From positions 1 through 8,241 of the forward strand of contig JANPIL010000326.1 of NCBI GenBank assembly GCA_031424975.1: a stretch of 8,241 nucleotides of DNA, written 5' to 3'. The stretch's first letter is position 1. Each line of letters begins with the position of its first letter. The notes below the pieces were generated by a model. That model searched no databases, was not told where the DNA came from, and saw only the letters and a program-made list of their open reading frames with translations. Below are positions 5,610 through 8,241 of this stretch, piece by piece. Position numbers and translations under genes: made by a program. Source of the DNA: Xanthocytophaga sp031424975. GTDB taxonomy: Bacteria > Bacteroidota > Bacteroidia > Cytophagales > 172606-1.

Positions 5610-5724
5610 GGTTTTTATCGTGAAAAGGATTTTGACCCGTACGCCATTATGCGCCATTTAGTTTCGCGGATGGCCAGCCAGCCGTTGCCGATTAGTGGAA
5701 ATGTTCGTAAACTTCGGGGGAAAC

Positions 5725-5792
5725 CGCAAAACCCGGTTTTCGGTGCCTCTCCGGTGGCAAAGCCGGGGTTTGCGCCCCCGCCGAAAGCGGGG
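5725..5792. repeat. Structured intergenic sequence between rnpB and the DUF937-like gene
   Basis: CGCAAAACCCGG (5725-5736) pairs with CCGGGGTTTGCG (5763-5774) with one mismatch, and immediately after it CCCCGC (5776-5781) pairs with GCGGGG (5787-5792) around CGAAA. The two genes are divergent, so this is not a terminator for either; its role is unknown. The rest of 5610-5844 holds no gene. Confidence 0.4.
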
Positions 5793-5798
5793 CTTTCA

Positions 5799-5821
5799 GC
5801 TTTCCGGAACATACTATTTTC
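5799..5821 (+). repeat. ATACTATT element, copy 3
   Basis: GCTTTCCGGAACATACTATTTTC has the same tail as copies 1 and 2, but its stem is TTCCGGAA instead of CTTT-N3-AAAG. It lies 24 bp before the DUF937-like start codon, so it probably overlaps that gene's promoter or leader. Confidence 0.6.
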
Positions 5822-5844
5822 ATCCACTTAACCGAACAGAATCA

Positions 5845-6393
5845 ATGTTTGAACAACTCATGAACATGGCCCAGCAGCATTTGGGCGGCAACATGGGCAG
5901 CCACCCCGACTTGCAGCAGGCGGGCGTGGACCCCCAGGATGTGGCGGGCGTGGCCAGCGAAAGCATCATGCAGGGCCTGAACCAGCAGGTGCAGAGCGGC
6001 GATTACTCGTCGGTGCAGGAAATGCTGTCGGGCATGGATACCTCGCCCGACAGCCCGGCGGTGAACGGCCTGATGCCCGGCGTAACCTCGCAACTGAGCA
6101 ACCGGCTCGGCTTGTCGCCGGGGGTGGCGCAAACCATCGCCATGATAGCCATTCCGCTGATATTGAATATGCTCAACGGCCGGGTGAACCAGTCGCGGCA
6201 GGGCGGCAACGACATTGGCGGAATGTTGGGCGGCCTGCTGGGTGGCGGTGGCGGCAACGCCAACAGCGGCGGCGGCATCGGCGGCTTGTTGGGTTCGGTG
6301 CTGGGCGGTGGCGGCAATGCGGCTCCGCAACGCTCCACAAGCGGCTCGGCGCAGGACATTTTGGGCGGCATTTTCGGCAGCCTGCTCAAATAG
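5845..6393 (+). CDS. DUF937-like Gly-rich protein
   Basis: This 182-residue protein starts at the ATG at 5845. The frame is open further upstream, but that part runs through palindromic intergenic sequence, whereas MFEQLMNMAQQHLGG is the usual start of DUF937-like proteins. Residues ~25-115 form the family's helical region (VAGVASESIMQGLNQQVQSG, LMPGVTSQLSNRLGLSPGVA), ending in a hydrophobic helix IAMIAIPLILNML. From ~125 the chain is low-complexity Gly/Asn/Leu with GGMLGGLLGGGGG and GGLLGSVLGGGG, ending ILGGIFGSLLK. There is no signal peptide. The function of DUF937 is not established; members relate loosely to the YidB group and this architecture is common in Bacteroidota. A terminator-like hairpin follows, so it is probably monocistronic. 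Confidence 0.78.
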   Translation: MFEQLMNMAQQHLGGNMGSHPDLQQAGVDPQDVAGVASESIMQGLNQQVQSGDYSSVQEMLSGMDTSPDSPAVNGLMPGVTSQLSNRLGLSPGVAQTIAMIAIPLILNMLNGRVNQSRQGGNDIGGMLGGLLGGGGGNANSGGGIGGLLGSVLGGGGNAAPQRSTSGSAQDILGGIFGSLLK

Positions 6394-6418
6394 CAGGGCG
6401 GTTTTGCCAGCGGCTTTT

Positions 6419-6449
6419 CCTCATCCGCTGCCTTGGGTGGTGGATGAGG
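6419..6449 (+). terminator. Terminator-like hairpin after the DUF937-like gene
   Basis: CCTCATCC (6419-6426) pairs perfectly with GGATGAGG (6442-6449), followed by GGTTTTGCCTTTC, a short T-rich tract. It lies 26 bp after the stop codon and just before copy 4 of the ATACTATT element. Confidence 0.55.
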
Positions 6450-6455
6450 GGTTTT

Positions 6456-6479
6456 GCCTTTCAAAAAGATACTATTTTT
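6456..6479 (+). repeat. ATACTATT element, copy 4
   Basis: The sequence is GCCTTTCAAAAAGATACTAT followed by TTTT. The core CTTTCAAAAAG is the exact reverse complement of CTTTTTGAAAG in copies 1 and 2, so the stem is kept while the loop is inverted. It marks the left edge of the deacetylase remnant. Confidence 0.65.
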
Positions 6480-6511
6480 AAAAGCATAGGTTTACGCAGA
6501 CTCCTCGATAA

Positions 6512-7052
6512 TCCGGCATTTTTAATCAGATTTTAATGGTCGGGCCGGTGTTTTCCTCTTGAATTACAGCCAACTTTGCGATGGCTGTACTCAACCGCCT
6601 TGTTTTTAAATGGCTGAGGGCAAAACACCGCACCATGTTTACGGGCTGATTGGGGCGGCTTTTTTCCGGTTGTATACGTACGCCCTTCTGGAAAGCGGGC
6701 GTGTTGCAGATTCCAGCCTCGGTCACGCCGGGGGTGCGGTTTCCGGTGTTCTGGCTCAGTTTCAAAAACTTCCTTTTGCCGTGGATAAAACTTGCCACGC
6801 GCCAAATTATGGCACGCCGACGGCTGCGTGAACCTGTATTTCCACCCGTGGGAGTTTGCCGATATTTCGGACAAAGGCAGGTTCGGATTGCCGTTTTACG
6901 TGAGCCGGCATTCGGCAGATGGGGCGATGCTGCGCAAACTGGAACAGTATGTTGTGTGGGCCAAAAAACACTCCGCATTCACCACCTTTGCCGGTTGGTA
7001 CCGGACGCTGGCCGCCCGCCCACTGCCCGGTTATTCGGGAGCGGCAAAATAG
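6512..7052 (+). pseudogene. Decayed C-terminal remnant of a polysaccharide deacetylase
   Basis: Frame 2 from ~6564 reads ITANFAMAVLNRLVFKW, KHRTMFTG, stop, LGRLFSGCIRTPFWKAGVLQIPASVTPGVRFPVFWLSFKNFLLPWIKLA. Frame 3 from ~6808 then reads WHADGCVNLYFHPWEFADISD, GLPFYVSRHSADGAMLRKLEQYVVWAKKHSAFTTF. Together these run in the order of a Bacteroidota NodB-type deacetylase C-terminal half (LxxLGFKYDSS..HPT..PG, PfWKdGVLQIPVSVTP, YFHPWEF). Lesions are TGA at 6560 and 6647 (both could be CGA to TGA changes), and a frameshift near 6805-6810. The N-terminal catalytic Asp/His motifs are absent. The last stop (TAG, 7050-7052) is formed by the repeat at 7045. The remnant is therefore non-functional unless it is recoded. 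The alignment is from memory of the family, so the exact 5' edge is uncertain. Confidence 0.6.
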
Positions 7053-7067
7053 TATCTTTTCAAAACG
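7045..7067 (-). repeat. ATACTATT element, copy 5 (inverted)
   Basis: CAAAATAGTATCTTTTCAAAACG is the only copy in the opposite orientation. In its own sense it reads GTTTTGAAAAGATACTATTT, with a TTTT/AAAA stem. It supplies the stop codon of the deacetylase remnant, and with copy 4 brackets the remnant as an inverted pair. Confidence 0.65.
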
Positions 7068-7088
7068 ACAAATCATCCGGTTCAGAAG

Positions 7089-7107
7089 CCCCCTCCTTCG
7101 GAGGGGG
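7089..7107. repeat. G/C-run hairpin, intergenic repeat type
   Basis: CCCCCTCC (7089-7096), TTC, GGAGGGGG (7100-7107) form a perfect 8-bp stem followed by TTGGGGGAGG. Hairpins of this composition are dispersed between genes in many Bacteroidota genomes. It is a single copy here, and no T run follows. The remaining bases of 7053-7320 contain no gene. Confidence 0.5.
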
Positions 7108-7253
7108 TTGGGGGAGGCCTCAGGGCCAACAGTACGCCGCCGGTGTTTACCTTGCCGCCCGCCGGTGTACTAACAGGCACGAAACTTTTTTGCGGCCATT
7201 CCCAACAGGTTGGCAGAGTTTTTGCCAGACACCTGAAACATAGCCCATTAAAT

Positions 7254-7288
7254 GCTTGCCAACGCGCAATCCGCTCCGGAAGGCAAGC
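7254..7288 (+). promoter_or_regulatory. Leader hairpin before the beta-barrel gene
   Basis: GCTTGCC (7254-7260) pairs with GGCAAGC (7282-7288) over a 21-nt loop, and neighbouring AACGC/GCGTT can pair in an alternative fold. It ends 32 bp before the ATG of the outer-membrane protein gene. A role in the leader is inferred only from position. Confidence 0.3.
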
Positions 7289-7320
7289 GTTATCTCTCTG
7301 TAACACAAACCCTTACAACC

Positions 7321-7959
7321 ATGTCAAAGAAAACCATTTTCCTGATGCTGGCTCTGCTGTGCATCGGTACGGTGCAGGCCCAGCGCGATAACAAGCCGCC
7401 CGTATTCACGTTTGGCCCCAAGGCGGGGCTTAATTTTTCCACGCTGGTGCGCGACACGCGCAATTTCTCATCCGAATACCAGTTGGGTTACCATGCGGGC
7501 TTGTTCCTGCGGTTTAATGCGGGCCGGATTTATATCCAGCCCGAAGTCTTTTTTGCCACCAAGGGAGCCAAAATCAACATTGACCAGTCCGTGGATCCCA
7601 ATGTGCGCAGTGGCAGCTACAAGTTGCGCCTCAACAACGTGGATGTGCCGGTGATTCTGGGCCTGTCGCTGATTAACACTGACAAGTTCAACATCCGGCT
7701 GTTTGGCGGGCCAATGGCTTCGTTTAATCTGGAGGGCAGGGGCGTTTCGGAATTTGTGAAGGAGCAGAGCAGCATTTCGGAAGCCTACCGGAAGGCCGTG
7801 CTGGGCTACCAAGCTGGGGTAGGATTTGACATCGGCGCACTTACTATTGACGGCCGCTACGAGGGCGCACTCACCGAAACCGGCGACTGGGACCGCGTGG
7901 GCTTGGGCAAACCCAAAGGCGGGCTGTACCAGGTTTCGGTCGGCTTCAAGATTTTGTAA
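7321..7959 (+). CDS. Outer-membrane beta-barrel (porin-family) protein
   Basis: This 212-residue protein has a clear signal peptide: basic MSKK, hydrophobic IFLMLALLCIG, and TVQA as the signal peptidase site with Gln at +1 (about residues 1-20). The mature part shows alternating-residue strands typical of small barrels: TFGPKAGLNFSTL, YQLGYHAGLFLRFNAGRIYIQPEVFFATKGAK, LNNVDVPVILGLSL, FNIRLFGGPMASFNL, AVLGYQAGVGFDIGALTIDGRYEGAL and a closing GGLYQVSVGFKIL. This is the layout of the OMP_b-brl_2 / PorT-like group of Bacteroidota, usually eight strands. It is predicted to sit in the outer membrane; the ligand or role is unknown. The frame is open to 7252, but the ATG at 7321 gives the proper signal peptide and is preferred. 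A strong terminator follows. Confidence 0.85.
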   Translation: MSKKTIFLMLALLCIGTVQAQRDNKPPVFTFGPKAGLNFSTLVRDTRNFSSEYQLGYHAGLFLRFNAGRIYIQPEVFFATKGAKINIDQSVDPNVRSGSYKLRLNNVDVPVILGLSLINTDKFNIRLFGGPMASFNLEGRGVSEFVKEQSSISEAYRKAVLGYQAGVGFDIGALTIDGRYEGALTETGDWDRVGLGKPKGGLYQVSVGFKIL

Positions 7960-7986
7960 GGTGTCCGTAAAAGCCCCTTGTCTTTT

Positions 7987-8027
7987 CAAACCCGGCGGTG
8001 GCCTACACTGCCGGGTTTGGCGTTTTT
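7987..8027. terminator. Bidirectional terminator between convergent genes
   Basis: CAAACCCGGC (7987-7996) and GCCGGGTTTG (8010-8019) form a perfect 10-bp stem around a 13-nt loop, followed by GCGTTTTT on the plus strand. It is 27 bp after the beta-barrel stop, and the opposing gene ends 40 bp to its right. On the minus strand only a short T-containing tract follows, so it is chiefly a plus-strand terminator. Confidence 0.8.
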
Positions 8028-8035
8028 AAAACCTG

Positions 8036-8062
8036 CCTGCCTGTCCGGCAGGGATACTATTC
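8036..8062 (+). repeat. ATACTATT element, copy 6
   Basis: CCTGCC (8036-8041) pairs with GGCAGG (8047-8052) around TGTCC, followed by GATACTATTCC. The stem is GC-rich here, while in copies 1-5 it is mostly AT-rich, yet the tail is kept. It lies just after the stop of the DMT-type gene on the minus strand. Confidence 0.55.
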
Positions 8063-8066
8063 CGGC

Positions 8067-8241
8067 TCATTTGCGCTGCATCAGCAACACGCCCGCCATG
8101 ATCAGCAACGCGCCAAGCACCCGGTAAATGGTGACGGGCTGTACGGTAAAGCCGATCCAGCCGAAGTGGTCGCAGGCCAGGGCGGCCAGCAACTGGCCGG
8201 CCACAATCAGGGCCAGCACGTTGGCCGCCCCGATGCGCGGT
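8067..8241 (-). CDS. YdcZ-type DMT-family membrane protein (C-terminal part)
   Basis: The frame is open from the right edge to the TGA at 8067-8069; 57 residues are visible and the N-terminus lies outside the window. The visible part reads PRIGAANVLALIVAGQLLAA, then LACDHFGWIGF, VQPVTIYRVLGALLIMAGVL and LMQRK. This fits the second-repeat end of the DMT_YdcZ (DUF606) family: a conserved PRxGAANxLALxVAGQL entry into a helix, the DHFG turn, and a last helix with RxLGALLxxAGVxLMQR. These are small inner-membrane proteins of the drug/metabolite transporter superfamily; the substrate is unknown. Confidence 0.8.
   Translation of the reverse strand, partial: PRIGAANVLALIVAGQLLAALACDHFGWIGFTVQPVTIYRVLGALLIMAGVLLMQRK

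Noticed and set aside
5842..6464. Minus-strand open frames (Ala/His-rich and Pro-rich) opposite the DUF937-like gene
   Set aside because: Low-complexity translations come from the Gly-rich repeats read backwards; the plus-strand frame has the family-like start and helical part.
6526..6978. Minus-strand open frames at 6526-6978
   Set aside because: The plus strand carries recognisable deacetylase sequence in two frames here; the minus translations show no motif.

Overview
The window looks like chromosomal DNA of a Bacteroidota bacterium with fairly GC-rich genes, possibly from the Cytophagales or Chitinophagales (this rank is a guess). The signs are a lamin-tail/FlgD-like surface protein, a PorT/OmpA-like small outer-membrane barrel, a short NtrC-type regulator without a Fis-type DNA-binding tail (common in this phylum), a TAnnTTTG-type -7 box before rnpB, and a DUF4348-like lipoprotein.

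Layout. 1-744 (+) is the 3' part of a large secreted protein with a lamin-tail domain and a C-terminal FlgD-like Ig domain. About 780-3780 is a visibly AT-richer island of four unrelated small genes, all on the minus strand: a nitroreductase-family protein, a GNAT acetyltransferase resembling AAC(3)-I, a small DUF4348-like lipoprotein and a YfbM/DUF1877 protein. They are separated by 150-225 bp spacers that hold imperfect hairpins and short shared sequences. The look is of a gene-cassette array without a visible integrase. At 3787-4944 (-) GC-rich sequence returns with a sigma-54 activator/response regulator. At 5139-5598 (-) lies rnpB, the RNase P RNA, clearly recognisable, with its P12 arm replaced by a ~100-nt AT-rich hairpin made of octamer tandem repeats. 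5845-6393 (+) is a DUF937-like Gly-rich protein. 6512-7052 (+) is a decayed C-terminal remnant of a polysaccharide deacetylase. 7321-7959 (+) is a secreted outer-membrane beta-barrel protein. 8067-8241 (-) is the C-terminus of a YdcZ-type DMT-family protein running off the right edge.

A short element, a small stem followed by ATACTATTTT, occurs six times, always between genes and only in the GC-rich part. Its stem sequence changes from copy to copy while pairing is kept.

The genes do not form one pathway. The most notable observations are the octamer-built P12 arm of RNase P RNA, the ATACTATT element family, the cassette-like island, and the deacetylase remnant bracketed by two opposed copies of the repeat. 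All family names come from reading the translations; no database search was possible.
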